Origin: an uncultured Lachnospiraceae bacterium
GTDB lineage: Bacteria; Bacillota; Clostridia; Lachnospirales; Lachnospiraceae
DNA length: 64,000 bases
Reading direction: 5' to 3'
Assembly: GCA_910587765.1 (NCBI GenBank)
Contig: CAJUNR010000016.1
Span: forward strand, 25,928 to 89,927
Shown here one piece after another: positions 1-8,990 of the stretch. Under the pieces are notes generated by a model that worked only from the letters and a program-made list of their open reading frames with translations, was not told where the DNA came from and searched no databases. Both the position numbers and the translations under genes were made by a program. How positions within the stretch are numbered: position 1 is the stretch's first letter; every line of letters starts with the position of its first letter.

Positions 1-420
1 CATGGTTACGCCCTGCTCTCTCTGCGTCAGCGTCTCGCCGCAGCACATGATCGGAGTGATTCCGTGCTCGAATGCCTTGAGCATCTTCTTGTTGACCGTC
101 TCGCTGGTCTCCGCAAAATATTCCCTTCTCTCGGAATGGCCGAGCACCACATATTTCACACCCGCGTCGGTCAGCATGGCCGGAGAAATCTCGCCCGTAT
201 ATGCGCCCTTCTCCTCAAAATACATATTCTCGGCGCCGATCTGAATGTTGGAACCCTTCGCAGCCTCCACCGCCGGAATAATGTCGATCGCCGGCACGCA
301 GAATACCACGTCCGCATCCTCGGTAGCCACCAGCGGTTTCAGCGTATTGATCAGCTCTACCGCCTCCGTCGGCGTCATATTCATTTTCCAGTTACCAGCA
401 ATAATTTTTCTTCTTGCCAT
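1..420 (-). CDS. tpiA: Triosephosphate isomerase, C-terminus cut by window edge
   Basis: The enzyme interconverts dihydroxyacetone phosphate and glyceraldehyde 3-phosphate in cytosolic glycolysis. The visible N-terminal 140 residues start MARRKIIAGNWKMN, holding the conserved substrate-binding Asn and Lys, and contain LGHSERR with the electrophilic His. The catalytic Glu would lie beyond the window. The ATG at 420-418 follows an AAAGGAGAT Shine-Dalgarno element. It begins 34 bp after the pgk stop on the same strand, so gapA, pgk and tpiA form the usual glycolytic cluster. Identity is secure; only the 3' end is unseen. Confidence 0.96.
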   Translation of the reverse strand, partial: MARRKIIAGNWKMNMTPTEAVELINTLKPLVATEDADVVFCVPAIDIIPAVEAAKGSNIQIGAENMYFEEKGAYTGEISPAMLTDAGVKYVVLGHSERREYFAETSETVNKKMLKAFEHGITPIMCCGETLTQREQGVTM

Positions 421-454
421 CTCTGTTTATCTCCTTTATAAAATGATCTCTTGT

Positions 455-1678
455 TTATTTGTCATCCGCCGCCGCAACGCCCGGAAGCTCCTTGCCCTCC
501 AGAAATTCAAGGGAAGCGCCGCCGCCGGTGGAAATATGGCTCATCTTATCCGCAAAGCCGAGCTGATTCACAGCCGCCGCGGAATCGCCGCCGCCGATGA
601 TCGTCGTCGCGTCGGTCTCCGCCAGAGATTTTGCCACCGCGATCGTTCCTTTTGCCAGAATCGGGTTCTCAAACACGCCCATGGGGCCGTTCCAGACAAC
701 CGTCTTCGCGGATTTCACGGCATCCGCATACAGTTCCGCCGTCTTCGTGCCGATATCAAGACCCATTTTGTCGGCCGGAATCGCCGCCGCGTCCACAACG
801 GACACTTCAATCTCGGCGTCGATGGGGCTGGGGAACGCCGCGGCAACCGTAGTATCAACCGGAAGCAGAAGCTTCTTGCCGAGTTTCTCCGCCTTCTCCA
901 TCATCTCTTTACAGTAATCAATTTTCTCCTCATCCACCAGAGAGGTTCCGATCTCATATCCCTTCGCCTTCAGGAAGGTATACGCCATACCGCCGCCGAT
1001 GATCAGCGTATCGCATTTCTCGAGAAGGTTGGCGATCACGTTCAGCTTGTCGGCCACTTTTGCGCCGCCCAGAATCGCCACAAACGGTCTCACCGGATTC
1101 TCCACCGCATTGCCAAGGAAATCAATCTCCTTCTGCATCAGATATCCGACCGCGCACTCTCCGCCCTTTGCGCGGACAACCTCGGTCACACCCGCAACCG
1201 ACGCATGCGCTCTGTGGGAAGAACCGAATGCATCGCACACATAGACGTCACAGAGATCCGCCAGTTCTTTGGAGAATGCTTCGCCGTTTTTCGTCTCTTC
1301 TTTTCCGCGGAAACGGGTATTCTGAAGAAGCACCACGTCGCCCTCGTTCATGGCCGCCACTGCTGCGGAAGCCGCCTCTCCGGTTACATTATAGTCCGCG
1401 ACAAAATTCACCGGTTTTCCCAGCTTCTCGGACAGTCTCTTCGCCACGGGCGCCAGAGATTCCCCTTCATTAGGTCCGTTCTTTACTTTTCCCAGATGGG
1501 AACAGAGAATGACTTTTCCGCCGTCCCCCATCAGTTTCTGAATGGTGGGAAGCGCCGCCTTGATTCTCGTATCGTCCGTGATCTCCCCGTCCTTTAACGG
1601 AACGTTAAAATCGCATCTTACCAGAACGCGTTTTCCTTTCACGTTGATATCATTCACTGATTTCTTATTCAATCCCAT
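455..1678 (-). CDS. pgk: Phosphoglycerate kinase
   Basis: This cytosolic enzyme transfers phosphate from 1,3-bisphosphoglycerate to ADP. The 407-residue product is full length. It opens with the strand and substrate loop VLVRCDFNVPL near residues 18-28, has SHLGKVKNGPN near residue 60, the hinge region VVWNGPMGVFE, and a C-terminal GGGDSAAAV and GGGASLEFLEG nucleotide/phosphate region. The ATG is preceded by CAGGAGGCAGG. It lies between gapA and tpiA. A hairpin after gapA means pgk may be transcribed partly by readthrough; I see no clear promoter of its own. Confidence 0.97.
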   Translation of the reverse strand: MGLNKKSVNDINVKGKRVLVRCDFNVPLKDGEITDDTRIKAALPTIQKLMGDGGKVILCSHLGKVKNGPNEGESLAPVAKRLSEKLGKPVNFVADYNVTGEAASAAVAAMNEGDVVLLQNTRFRGKEETKNGEAFSKELADLCDVYVCDAFGSSHRAHASVAGVTEVVRAKGGECAVGYLMQKEIDFLGNAVENPVRPFVAILGGAKVADKLNVIANLLEKCDTLIIGGGMAYTFLKAKGYEIGTSLVDEEKIDYCKEMMEKAEKLGKKLLLPVDTTVAAAFPSPIDAEIEVSVVDAAAIPADKMGLDIGTKTAELYADAVKSAKTVVWNGPMGVFENPILAKGTIAVAKSLAETDATTIIGGGDSAAAVNQLGFADKMSHISTGGGASLEFLEGKELPGVAAADDK

Positions 1679-1725
1679 TTTACCTGCCTCCTGCTTTTTC
1701 TAATCGCACAGGAACTCTTCCCTGT

Positions 1726-1767
1726 TGCTTATCACACATCAGCCACTGTCAGCCCGATGCGGACAGT
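1726..1767. repeat. Short copy of a dispersed intergenic repeat
   Basis: The segment resembles the one at 9049-9092: both run through CACAC, a TNAGCC block, TGTCANCCCGAT and CGGACAG in the same order and spacing. Related cores recur at 41577-41596 and 43714-43760. All copies are intergenic. No coding potential is seen. Confidence 0.5.
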
Positions 1768-1792
1768 AGCCTTTCCTGTGCATAATATCGGA

Positions 1793-1822
1793 AAAGGGCC
1801 CGGTCCAAAGACCGGACCCTTT
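1793..1822 (-). terminator. Hairpin downstream of gapA
   Basis: On the minus strand two 13-nt arms (AAAGGGTCCGGTC and GACCGGGCCCTTT, one wobble) close a four-base loop and are followed by TTTTCC. It lies about 50 bp after the gapA stop. The T-tract is short, so termination may be partial, letting some transcription reach pgk. Confidence 0.7.
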
Positions 1823-1871
1823 AAGGTCTTCATTGACTGCGGGCGGTACGCCGCCGCGCATCGTTCACTGC

Positions 1872-2885
1872 TTATGCAAGCTCAGCGAAATACTTGATGG
1901 TGCGGACCATCTGAGATACATAAGAGTTCTCATTGTCATACCAGGAAACAACCTCTACCTGAGTCTTTCCGTCCGGAAGCGGAGAAACCATGGTCTGCGT
2001 TGCATCGAACAGGGAACCATATCTCATACCAACGATATCGCTGGATACGATCTCGTCCTCGGTGTAGCCGTAGGACTCGGTGGTAGCCGCTTTCATTGCC
2101 GCGTTGATCTCTTCCTTGGTCACTGCCTTGTTCACAACTGCGAACAGAAGCGTGGTGGAACCGGTCGGAGTCGGAACACGCTGTGCAGCGCCGATGAGTT
2201 TGCCGTTGAGTTCCGGAATGACAAGGCCGATTGCCTTTGCAGCGCCGGTGCTGTTGGGAACGATGTTGATCGCTGCCGCACGGCTTCTTCTCAGATCGCC
2301 TTTTCTCTGCGGTCCGTCAAGCGGCATCTGATCACCAGTATAAGCATGGATTGTGCACATGATGCCGGACTCGATCGGAGCCAGATCATTCAGTGCTTTT
2401 GCCATGGGAGCCAGGCAGTTGGTAGTACAGGATGCAGCAGAGATAACGGTATCTTCTTTTGTAAGCGTTGTATGGTTTACATTGTACACGATAGTCGGAA
2501 GATCATTACCGGCCGGAGCGGAGATGACAACCTTCTTAGCGCCTGCAGTGATATGTGCAGAAGCTTTCTCCTTGGAGGTGTAGAATCCGGTACACTCCAG
2601 AACTACGTCCACGCCGATTTCTCCCCACGGAAGCTCGGTTGCGTTTGCTTTTGCATAGATCTTGATCTCTTTTCCGTCAACAACGATGGAATCTTCCGTT
2701 GCGGATACGGAATCAGCTTTCTCATATTTACCCTGAGAAGAGTCATACTTTAACAGGTGCGCCAGCATTTTCGGAGAAGTCAGGTCGTTGATTGCAACTA
2801 CCTCATAACCTTCTGCACCAAACATCTGTCTGAATGCAAGACGACCGATACGTCCGAAACCATTGATTGCTACTTTTACTGCCAT
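1872..2885 (-). CDS. gapA: Glyceraldehyde-3-phosphate dehydrogenase, type I
   Basis: The 337-residue enzyme oxidatively phosphorylates glyceraldehyde 3-phosphate with NAD. The Rossmann motif INGFGRIGRL covers residues 7-16, Asp34 in AINDLTS suggests NAD preference, and the catalytic Cys153 lies in SCTTNCLAP (152-160). The typical C-terminal WYDNENSYVSQMV is present. A TTTTAGGAGG ribosome site precedes the ATG. A strong sigma-A promoter lies about 85 bp upstream and a hairpin follows the stop. It is the first gene of the gapA-pgk-tpiA cluster. Confidence 0.97.
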   Translation of the reverse strand: MAVKVAINGFGRIGRLAFRQMFGAEGYEVVAINDLTSPKMLAHLLKYDSSQGKYEKADSVSATEDSIVVDGKEIKIYAKANATELPWGEIGVDVVLECTGFYTSKEKASAHITAGAKKVVISAPAGNDLPTIVYNVNHTTLTKEDTVISAASCTTNCLAPMAKALNDLAPIESGIMCTIHAYTGDQMPLDGPQRKGDLRRSRAAAINIVPNSTGAAKAIGLVIPELNGKLIGAAQRVPTPTGSTTLLFAVVNKAVTKEEINAAMKAATTESYGYTEDEIVSSDIVGMRYGSLFDATQTMVSPLPDGKTQVEVVSWYDNENSYVSQMVRTIKYFAELA

Positions 2886-2970
2886 GTTTCCATTCCTCCT
2901 AAAAGTTGAATTTTTATGTTTGTTCTTCCAACTCTTACAAAGATTGTTAAAAGAACATCAACCATTACAT

Positions 2971-2999
2971 ATTTTACCTAATTTGTCCTAAAATATCAA
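2971..2999 (-). promoter_or_regulatory. Sigma-A promoter of gapA
   Basis: Reading the minus strand, TTGATA (2999-2994) and TAAAAT (2976-2971) are separated by exactly 17 nt. The inferred transcript starts near 2964, leaving a leader of about 80 nt before the gapA ATG. Together with the divergent promoter at 3159-3187, this is the only content seen in the 335-bp gap 2886-3220. Confidence 0.75.
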
Positions 3000-3158
3000 T
3001 ACCAAATGATATTTTTTTCGTTACGCCCTCCCTCTGCACAAACCTGCAAAAACAGGCTGTACAGATTCACTCACCGGCCTCCTGTTTTGCTCTGTTTTTT
3101 CTACATTTTACCTAAAACATCTTTCCGGGCCGGCGGTTCATTTTTATCATTTGCCTTC

Positions 3159-3187
3159 TTTACATTCCGCTTTCCATCTTTTATGAT
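3159..3187 (+). promoter_or_regulatory. Sigma-A promoter of the PHP phosphatase gene
   Basis: TTTACA (3159-3164) and TATGAT (3182-3187) have a 17-nt spacer. The inferred start near 3194 gives a leader of only about 27 nt, which contains the AGGAGG ribosome site. Confidence 0.75.
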
Positions 3188-3220
3188 GGAAACAGACAGG
3201 TTACACAGGAGGAAATTTTC

Positions 3221-4027
3221 TTGAATACTTTATCGGATTACCACGTACATACTTCGTTTTCCGGGGACTGCAGCGTCCCGCCGGAGACCATGATCGAGGA
3301 AGCGGCCAAAGGCGGCATCCGCCATCTGTGCCTGACCGATCACATGGATTATGACTATGAAGAAGGGGGCGTCTTCTTTGAATTTGACCCCCAGGAATAC
3401 TTCCGCCGGCTGCTGCCGATCAAGGAAAAATATGCCGGCCGGATGGACCTCGCCATCGGCATCGAACTGGGACTGCAGCCTTATCTGAGCAAAAAGCACC
3501 ATAATCTGGTCTTTTCCTACGCGTTTGACTATGTGATCGGTTCCATCCATCTGGTCCACAACCGCGACCCCTATTTCCCTTCTTATTTTGAGGGACGAAG
3601 CGAACAGGAAGCTTATCTGGAATATTTCCAGTGCGCGCTTCAGAATCTGCAGGCCTACTCCAATTTTGACGCCTTCGGACATCTGGACTATGTCGTCCGC
3701 TACGGCCCTAACCGCAACCGGGATTACTCCTACGGACGGTACCGCGAGATTCTCGACGAGATTCTGCGCGCTCTGGTGAAGAAAGACATCGCTCTGGAAG
3801 TCAACACCGGCGGTTACCGGTATGGTCTTGGCACGACCAATCCCTGTCAGGAAATCATCTGCCGCTACAGGGAACTGGGCGGCAGGCTTATCACTCTGGG
3901 CTCCGACGCCCACGATCCCGGTTACCTGGCCTACGGTTTCGGACAGGCAGCCGACCTTTTGAAAGCCTGCGGCTTCCGTTCTTATTATATCTTTCACAAC
4001 AGAAAACCGGAGGAAATCGGGCTGTAA
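3221..4027 (+). CDS. PHP-domain phosphatase, histidinol-phosphatase type
   Basis: The 268-residue protein matches the PHP superfamily branch that includes histidinol-phosphatase HisK/HisJ. Metal-ligand motifs appear in order: DYHVHTSFSGD near the N-terminus, LTDHMDY near 40, GSIHLVHN near 107, FGHLDYVVRYG near 155 and GSDAHDP near 227. The start is a TTG eight bases after AGGAGG, supported by the promoter at 3159. No his genes are adjacent, so the substrate is inferred from family resemblance. Other sugar or nucleoside phosphates are possible. Confidence 0.8.
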   Translation: MNTLSDYHVHTSFSGDCSVPPETMIEEAAKGGIRHLCLTDHMDYDYEEGGVFFEFDPQEYFRRLLPIKEKYAGRMDLAIGIELGLQPYLSKKHHNLVFSYAFDYVIGSIHLVHNRDPYFPSYFEGRSEQEAYLEYFQCALQNLQAYSNFDAFGHLDYVVRYGPNRNRDYSYGRYREILDEILRALVKKDIALEVNTGGYRYGLGTTNPCQEIICRYRELGGRLITLGSDAHDPGYLAYGFGQAADLLKACGFRSYYIFHNRKPEEIGL

Positions 4028-4089
4028 GGCCCGGCCTCCTTCCGGCTGCAATTCATTTTGTGCGGAAAACGTACACGGCTTCCCGCACG

Positions 4090-5175
4090 TTAAAGCGCTT
4101 CCCGTATCGTTCCGCCTCCCGCCACATATTCGCCCTCATAAAAGACCACGGCCTGTCCCGGCGTCACGGCGCGGACCGGCTCGTCGAACGTACACTCCGC
4201 CTCGTCCTCCCCGGTCATCCGCACGGTGCACATGGCGCCCGCGTGCGCGTACCGAATCTTCGCCAGAAAACGCCGCTCTCCCCGGGGCCGCTCTGCCGCC
4301 ATCCAGTTCAGATGATCCGCCCGCAGCGTTCGGCTGAACACTTCGTCCGTCTCCCCGATGACGATTTCGTTGGTATGCGGACGGATCTGCAGCACGACCA
4401 CAGGCCGTCCCATCGACAGCCCCAGGCGCTTCCGCTGTCCCACCGTATAATGGGTGATCCCTCTGTGCTTTCCGATCACGGTCCCGTCCGTCCACACGAA
4501 ATTCCCCTCCGGAATGCTCACCTGCGCATGTTCTTCGATAAACCGCGCATAGTCCCGATCCGGCACAAAGCAGATCTCCTGACTGTCCGGCTTCTGCGCC
4601 ACCGGAAGACCCAGCTCCCGGGCAAAGCCGCGGATCTGCTCCTTCGTATAGTCCCCCACCGGCATCAAGGTGCGGGCAAGCTGCTCCTGCGTCAGGTTAT
4701 AGAGCGCGTACGTCTGATCTTTGGCCGCGGTGACGGACCGCCGGATCGCGTACCGGCCGTTCGGCAGCCGCTCTACCCGCGCGTAATGCCCGGTGGCGAT
4801 ACCGTCCGCCCCGATCTGCATGCTCCGTTCCAGAAGCGACTCCCACTTCACATACCGGTTGCAGGCGATGCAGGGGTTGGGCGTGCGTCCGTGCAGGTAC
4901 TCGTCCATAAAATAGTCAATGACTTTTTCCCGGAATACTTTCCGGAAGTTCATGACATAGTGAGGAATCCCCAGCTTTGCCGCCACCCGCCTGGCGTCTT
5001 CCACCGCGCTCAGGCCGCAGCAGCCGCCGTTTTCCTCGGTCTGCACGGGATCCTCCTCCTGCCAGATCTGCATGGTGACGCCGATGACCTCATATCCCTG
5101 TTCCTTCAGAAGCCATGCCGCTACGGAGGAATCCACCCCTCCGGACATGCCGACGGCGACTCTCTTCTTCTCCAT
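4090..5175 (-). CDS. mnmA: tRNA-specific 2-thiouridylase MnmA
   Basis: MnmA installs the 2-thio group on U34 of tRNA-Lys, Glu and Gln, using ATP and sulfur relayed from a cysteine desulfurase. The 361-residue protein has the PP-loop GMSGGVDSS near residues 9-17. The two catalytic cysteines lie in TPNPCIACN and QEICFVPD, and THYTVGQRKRLG marks the central domain. It starts 2 bp after the nifU stop and ends the iscR-iscS-nifU-mnmA operon, which puts its sulfur donor next to it. Confidence 0.96.
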   Translation of the reverse strand: MEKKRVAVGMSGGVDSSVAAWLLKEQGYEVIGVTMQIWQEEDPVQTEENGGCCGLSAVEDARRVAAKLGIPHYVMNFRKVFREKVIDYFMDEYLHGRTPNPCIACNRYVKWESLLERSMQIGADGIATGHYARVERLPNGRYAIRRSVTAAKDQTYALYNLTQEQLARTLMPVGDYTKEQIRGFARELGLPVAQKPDSQEICFVPDRDYARFIEEHAQVSIPEGNFVWTDGTVIGKHRGITHYTVGQRKRLGLSMGRPVVVLQIRPHTNEIVIGETDEVFSRTLRADHLNWMAAERPRGERRFLAKIRYAHAGAMCTVRMTGEDEAECTFDEPVRAVTPGQAVVFYEGEYVAGGGTIREAL

Positions 5176-5177
5176 GT

Positions 5178-5621
5178 TTAATACTCTTCGCTTTCCTCTT
5201 CTTCCCCTTCGTGGATGTCGGATTTCGGTTTCTCCAGGCCTTCAATCCGGATGCCGTTCTTCTCCGCATAATCCCAGAGCGCCGCATGGATGGCTTCCTC
5301 TGCCAGAAGGGAACAGTGCACCTTCACGGGAGGAAGCCCGTCCAGAGCTTCCATCACCGCTTTATTGGTCACCTGCAGCGCCTCATGGATGGTCTTGCCT
5401 TTTACCAGCTCCGTCGCCATGCTGCTGGTAGCCACCGCCGCCCCGCAGCCGAATGTCTTGAATTTCACGTCCCGGATCACCTGGTCGTCGTCGATATCCA
5501 GATAGATCCGCATAATATCTCCGCATTTGGCGTTCCCGACGGTCCCCACACCGCTGGCATCCGCAATCTCGCCTACGTTCCTCGGATTCTGGAAATGATC
5601 CATTACTTTATCGCTATACAT
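5178..5621 (-). CDS. nifU: Fe-S cluster scaffold protein, NifU/IscU type
   Basis: The 147-residue protein is an IscU-fold scaffold on which clusters are assembled from sulfur supplied by IscS/NifS. The three cluster-ligating cysteines are at 33 (GNAKCGD), 59 (TFGCGAA) and 103 (KVHCSLL). The acidic C-terminal tail (EGEEEESEEY) extends the standard domain. It lies between the cysteine desulfurase and mnmA genes in one operon. It lacks the NfuA-like C-terminal domain of full NifU, so it is the short clostridial form. Confidence 0.94.
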   Translation of the reverse strand: MYSDKVMDHFQNPRNVGEIADASGVGTVGNAKCGDIMRIYLDIDDDQVIRDVKFKTFGCGAAVATSSMATELVKGKTIHEALQVTNKAVMEALDGLPPVKVHCSLLAEEAIHAALWDYAEKNGIRIEGLEKPKSDIHEGEEEESEEY

Positions 5622-5672
5622 CGCATTTTCCTCTTTTCTATAAAAATATGGTAAATCTGAATAAAGATCAAT

Positions 5673-6860
5673 CTACCGTCTGCGCATATAATCTTCATAC
5701 AGCGGAGACATGCTTCTTAATTTCTCCACAATCTTTTTGATAGACTCCACCACCTCGTCCAGCTCTTCCTTCGTCGTCTCGTCGCTGAGCGTCAGCCGCA
5801 GGGAGCCGTGCGCGATCTCATGGGGCAGGCCGATCGCCAGCAGCACATGGGACGGATCGAGGGAACCGGAGGTGCAGGCAGAGCCGCTCGAACCGCAGAT
5901 GCCGTCCATATCGAGCATGATCAGAAGGGACTCGCCTTCTATGAACTGGAAACTGAAATTCGCGTTGTTGGGCAGACGTTCTGTCCGGTGCCCGTTCAGC
6001 CGGGTGTAAGGCACTTCCCGGAGCACCCGCCCGATCAGATAATCGCGCAGCTCTCTTTCTTTCGCCGTCCTCTCTTCCATGGTCCTCACGGCGCGCTCCA
6101 CGGCCGCTCCGTAACCCACAATCCCGGGCACGTTCTCGGTCCCCGCCCGGCGTTTGCGCTCCTGCGCCCCGCCGTGGATGAAGCTTCGGATCTTCACTCC
6201 CTTGCGGATATAGAGAAAACCGATGCCCTTGGGCCCGTTCAGCTTATGGGCGCTGGAGCTGAGCATGTCGATGTTCAGTTCATCCACGTTGATCGGAAGC
6301 TGGCCGTATGCCTGAACCGCATCCGTATGGAACAAAATGCCGTGCTCCTTCGCGATTGCCCCGATCTCCTTCACCGGCTGAATCGTCCCGATCTCGTTGT
6401 TGGCGAACATGATGCTGATCAGGATCGTCGTCGGACGGATCGCCTTCTTCAATTCCTCCAGCTTCACGGTTCCGTTCTCGTCCACGTCCAGATACGTCAC
6501 CTCATACCCCTGCTTTGCAAGCCACTCTCCCGTATGAAGCACCGCATGATGCTCGATTCTGGAGGTAATGATGTGATTTCCCCTGCCGCGGTACGCTTCC
6601 GCCGTCGCTTTCAGTGCCCAGTTGTCCGATTCGCTCCCGCCGGCGGTAAAATAGATCTCCTCCGTCTTCGCGCCCAGCGACTTCGCGATGATCTCCCTTG
6701 CCTTCGTGATCGCCTCTTTGCTCTTCTGGGAAAATCCGTACACACTGGAAGGATTCCCGTAATTTTCGGTAAAATACGGAAGCATGGCTTCCACTACTTC
6801 CGGCGCCGTCTTCGTAGTCGCCGCATTGTCCAGGTAAATCAATCTCTTCTCTTCACCCAT
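5673..6860 (-). CDS. iscS: Cysteine desulfurase, IscS/NifS family
   Basis: This PLP enzyme converts cysteine to alanine and a protein persulfide for Fe-S assembly and tRNA thiolation. I choose the ATG at 6860 (MGEEKRLIYLDNAATTK), ten bases after AAAGGAGTGA. An in-frame ATG at 6887 would overlap iscR and lacks a ribosome site. From that start (395 residues), the PLP Lys is near 206 in SSAHKLNGPKG and the persulfide Cys near 329 in SGSACTSG; a conserved His pair precedes AVLHTGE. It is followed by the scaffold gene and preceded by its regulator. Confidence 0.96.
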   Translation of the reverse strand: MGEEKRLIYLDNAATTKTAPEVVEAMLPYFTENYGNPSSVYGFSQKSKEAITKAREIIAKSLGAKTEEIYFTAGGSESDNWALKATAEAYRGRGNHIITSRIEHHAVLHTGEWLAKQGYEVTYLDVDENGTVKLEELKKAIRPTTILISIMFANNEIGTIQPVKEIGAIAKEHGILFHTDAVQAYGQLPINVDELNIDMLSSSAHKLNGPKGIGFLYIRKGVKIRSFIHGGAQERKRRAGTENVPGIVGYGAAVERAVRTMEERTAKERELRDYLIGRVLREVPYTRLNGHRTERLPNNANFSFQFIEGESLLIMLDMDGICGSSGSACTSGSLDPSHVLLAIGLPHEIAHGSLRLTLSDETTKEELDEVVESIKKIVEKLRSMSPLYEDYMRRR

Positions 6861-6870
6861 CTTATCCCTG

Positions 6871-7335
6871 TCACTCCTTTTTCTCACAACATGATCCCGG
6901 GATCCGGTTCTTCTGTTCCACCTCCCGGCTCTCTCTCACCAGATCGCTGATCTTGATCTCATCCACCGTCCGGTTGATGCTGTCATTGATCCGTCTCCAC
7001 ACATATTTGGTCACGCAGACGTCCGAACCGCTGCAGCCGCTCTCCTCTGCCAGCCCCGGACAGTCCACCGGATCCAGACTCCCTTCCAGCGCCCGCAGCA
7101 CGTCTCCCACCGAGATCTCATCCGCCGGCCGGCTCGGAACATAACCGCCGCCGGCTCCGCGCACGCTGGTCACAAGCCCCGCCTTCTTCAGCCTGGCGAT
7201 CAACTGCTCCAGATAACGCTCCGATATGTGCTGTCTGGCCGCGATATTCGCGATCGACGCCGGCTCCTTTTCTCCGTGCATCACCAGATCCACCATGGCC
7301 CGCAGGCCGTATCTGCCTTTTGTCGACAGCTTCAT
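6871..7335 (-). CDS. iscR: Rrf2-family regulator, IscR-like
   Basis: The 154-residue protein has the Rrf2 winged helix at its N-terminus (KLSTKGRYGLRAMVDL, then SERYLEQLIARLKKAGLV and RGAGGGY). Three cysteines at 92, 101 and 107 fit the Fe-S binding pattern of IscR. It heads the Fe-S operon and probably senses cluster supply and represses its own operon. Repeated TTCCGA/TCGGAT half-sites lie just downstream of the -10. CymR-type cysteine sensing is the alternative, but CymR proteins usually lack these cysteines. Confidence 0.9.
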   Translation of the reverse strand: MKLSTKGRYGLRAMVDLVMHGEKEPASIANIAARQHISERYLEQLIARLKKAGLVTSVRGAGGGYVPSRPADEISVGDVLRALEGSLDPVDCPGLAEESGCSGSDVCVTKYVWRRINDSINRTVDEIKISDLVRESREVEQKNRIPGSCCEKKE

Positions 7336-7373
7336 CCTATCCTCCGATTGAAAGTTCCGCTTCCGCCTTTTTT

Positions 7374-7407
7374 AATTCCGACTATTTTACTCGGATTTCA
7401 TTTCCGA
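7374..7407 (-). promoter_or_regulatory. Probable Rrf2/IscR operator
   Basis: Half-sites TTCCGA (7376-7381), TCGGAT (7391-7396) and TTCCGA (7402-7407) form two overlapping inverted pairs between the -10 and the iscR ribosome site. AATTCCGA pairs with TCGGATTT across a short AT-rich centre. The position suits autorepression. Confidence 0.55.
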
Positions 7408-7435
7408 TCATACCATCTGCGCGAAGTTCTGTCAA
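7407..7435 (-). promoter_or_regulatory. Sigma-A promoter of the iscR-iscS-nifU-mnmA operon
   Basis: TTGACA (7435-7430) and TATGAT (7412-7407) on the minus strand are separated by 17 nt, a near-consensus promoter. Its -10 touches the operator half-sites. Confidence 0.85.
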
Positions 7436-7474
7436 GCATCCTTCCTGAATATATTGCAAGAAAAAGAGTTTTTT

Positions 7475-8989
7475 ATGAGACAATTTTCCATATTTCTGAA
7501 AGGAACGCTGATCCTGACCATTGCCGGCCTTTTAAGCCGTTTCCTCGGCTTCTTCTATAAGATATTCCTGGCACAGGCTCTCGGTGCGGAAGGAATAGGC
7601 ATCTACCAGCTGATCTTCCCCGTTTTTTCCGTCTGCCATGCCCTGACCGCCTCCGGCATGGAAACCGCCATCTCCCGCTTCACCGCCTTTGCCGGCAGAG
7701 AGGAAAAGGATTCCTGGCTCTACGCCGGGCTTTTTATGTCTCTTGCCGCTTCGGCGGCCGTCGGACTGGTCCTCTGGGGACAGTCCGGTTTCATCGCCCT
7801 CCATCTGCTCCACGAAAGCCGCTGCGCGCCGCTTCTGCAGATTCTGGCGGCCGCTATCCCCCTGTCCGCCGTTCACTCCTGTTTTGCCGGAGCCTGGCTT
7901 GGAAGAAAGAAAACCGGCATCCCCGCAGCCGCGCAGCTTCTGGAACAGATCCTGCGCATCGGCAGCGTCTGGCTTCTGTGCAGCATCCACATTCAACAGG
8001 GGAAAGAAATCACCCCGGCTCTGGCGGTCTTCGGACTTCTGGCCGGAGAAGCCGGGAGCGCCCTGTTTATGCTGACTTTCACAAGCGGTAAACGTCCGGA
8101 CTTCACCCATCCGTCCGTATACCTGGAGAAATGCCGCTCTCTGCTCGGGATGGCGCTCCCTCTCACCGGCAGCCGCCTGAGCCTCACGCTCCTGCAGAGC
8201 GCGGAAGCCGTGCTGATCCCCCTGAATCTTCGCAAAGCCGGTCTGACCACTGCCGAAGCGCTCAGCATGTACGGCATTCTCACCGGCATGGCCCTGTCTT
8301 TTCTGATGTTTCCCAATGCGGTCACGGCCTCCATCTCCGCCATGCTGCTCCCGGTCATCTCCGAAGAACAGGCCAAAGGGAATCAACGCGTCATCTCCTC
8401 CACCATCGAATACACGATTCAGTTCGGCCTGATCATCGGCATCCTCTGCATGGGCCTCTTTCTGCATTTCGGGGGCAGCCTGGGGAGGCTTCTGTTTCAC
8501 GAACAACTGGCAGGCGAATTTCTGGTCACCCTGTCCTTTATCTGCCCGGTCCTCTACCTGACCGGAAACCTGAACAGCATTCTCCACGGCCTCGGACAGA
8601 CCGGCGTCACCTTTTTCAATCAGCTCGTATCCATCCTGGTCCGGATTCTGTTCGTCGTGCTCTTTGTCCCCGTCTACGGGATTCAGGGCGTGCTCTGGGG
8701 ACTGCTGGCCAGCCAGCTCCTTCTCTGTCTGCTGGGACTTCGGGCCGTCGCACCCCATGTCTCCTTGTCCCTCGGACTGGATGACCTCGTACTCAAGCCC
8801 CTGGCCGCACTCTTTCTGTCCATAGGAGGGATTGACCTGTTGAAACGCATCCTGCCTTTTATCCGCCTGGGCGCGGAGGTTCTGGAACTGATCGTCAGCA
8901 TCGGCATGGCTGCCGCCGCCTATTTTATCCTGTTGTTCTTTTTCGGCGTCTGGAAATTCTCCGAATTTGCGCGCCGCAAAAAAGTCTGA
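7475..8989 (+). CDS. SpoVB/MurJ-type membrane flippase
   Basis: The 504-residue protein is hydrophobic throughout, with about fourteen predicted membrane segments. Its N-terminus (MRQFSIFLKGTLILTIAGLLSRFLGF, given here only as its start) is typical of the stage V sporulation protein B branch of the MVF/MOP flippases, which move lipid-linked peptidoglycan or polysaccharide precursors. ALGAEGIGIYQLIFPVFSV follows, a SpoVB hallmark. I prefer the ATG at 7475 over a TTG at 7454 because AAGAG lies upstream and homologues begin there. A spore-cortex role is inferred. Confidence 0.85.
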   Translation: MRQFSIFLKGTLILTIAGLLSRFLGFFYKIFLAQALGAEGIGIYQLIFPVFSVCHALTASGMETAISRFTAFAGREEKDSWLYAGLFMSLAASAAVGLVLWGQSGFIALHLLHESRCAPLLQILAAAIPLSAVHSCFAGAWLGRKKTGIPAAAQLLEQILRIGSVWLLCSIHIQQGKEITPALAVFGLLAGEAGSALFMLTFTSGKRPDFTHPSVYLEKCRSLLGMALPLTGSRLSLTLLQSAEAVLIPLNLRKAGLTTAEALSMYGILTGMALSFLMFPNAVTASISAMLLPVISEEQAKGNQRVISSTIEYTIQFGLIIGILCMGLFLHFGGSLGRLLFHEQLAGEFLVTLSFICPVLYLTGNLNSILHGLGQTGVTFFNQLVSILVRILFVVLFVPVYGIQGVLWGLLASQLLLCLLGLRAVAPHVSLSLGLDDLVLKPLAALFLSIGGIDLLKRILPFIRLGAEVLELIVSIGMAAAAYFILLFFFGVWKFSEFARRKKV

Positions 8990-8990
8990 C

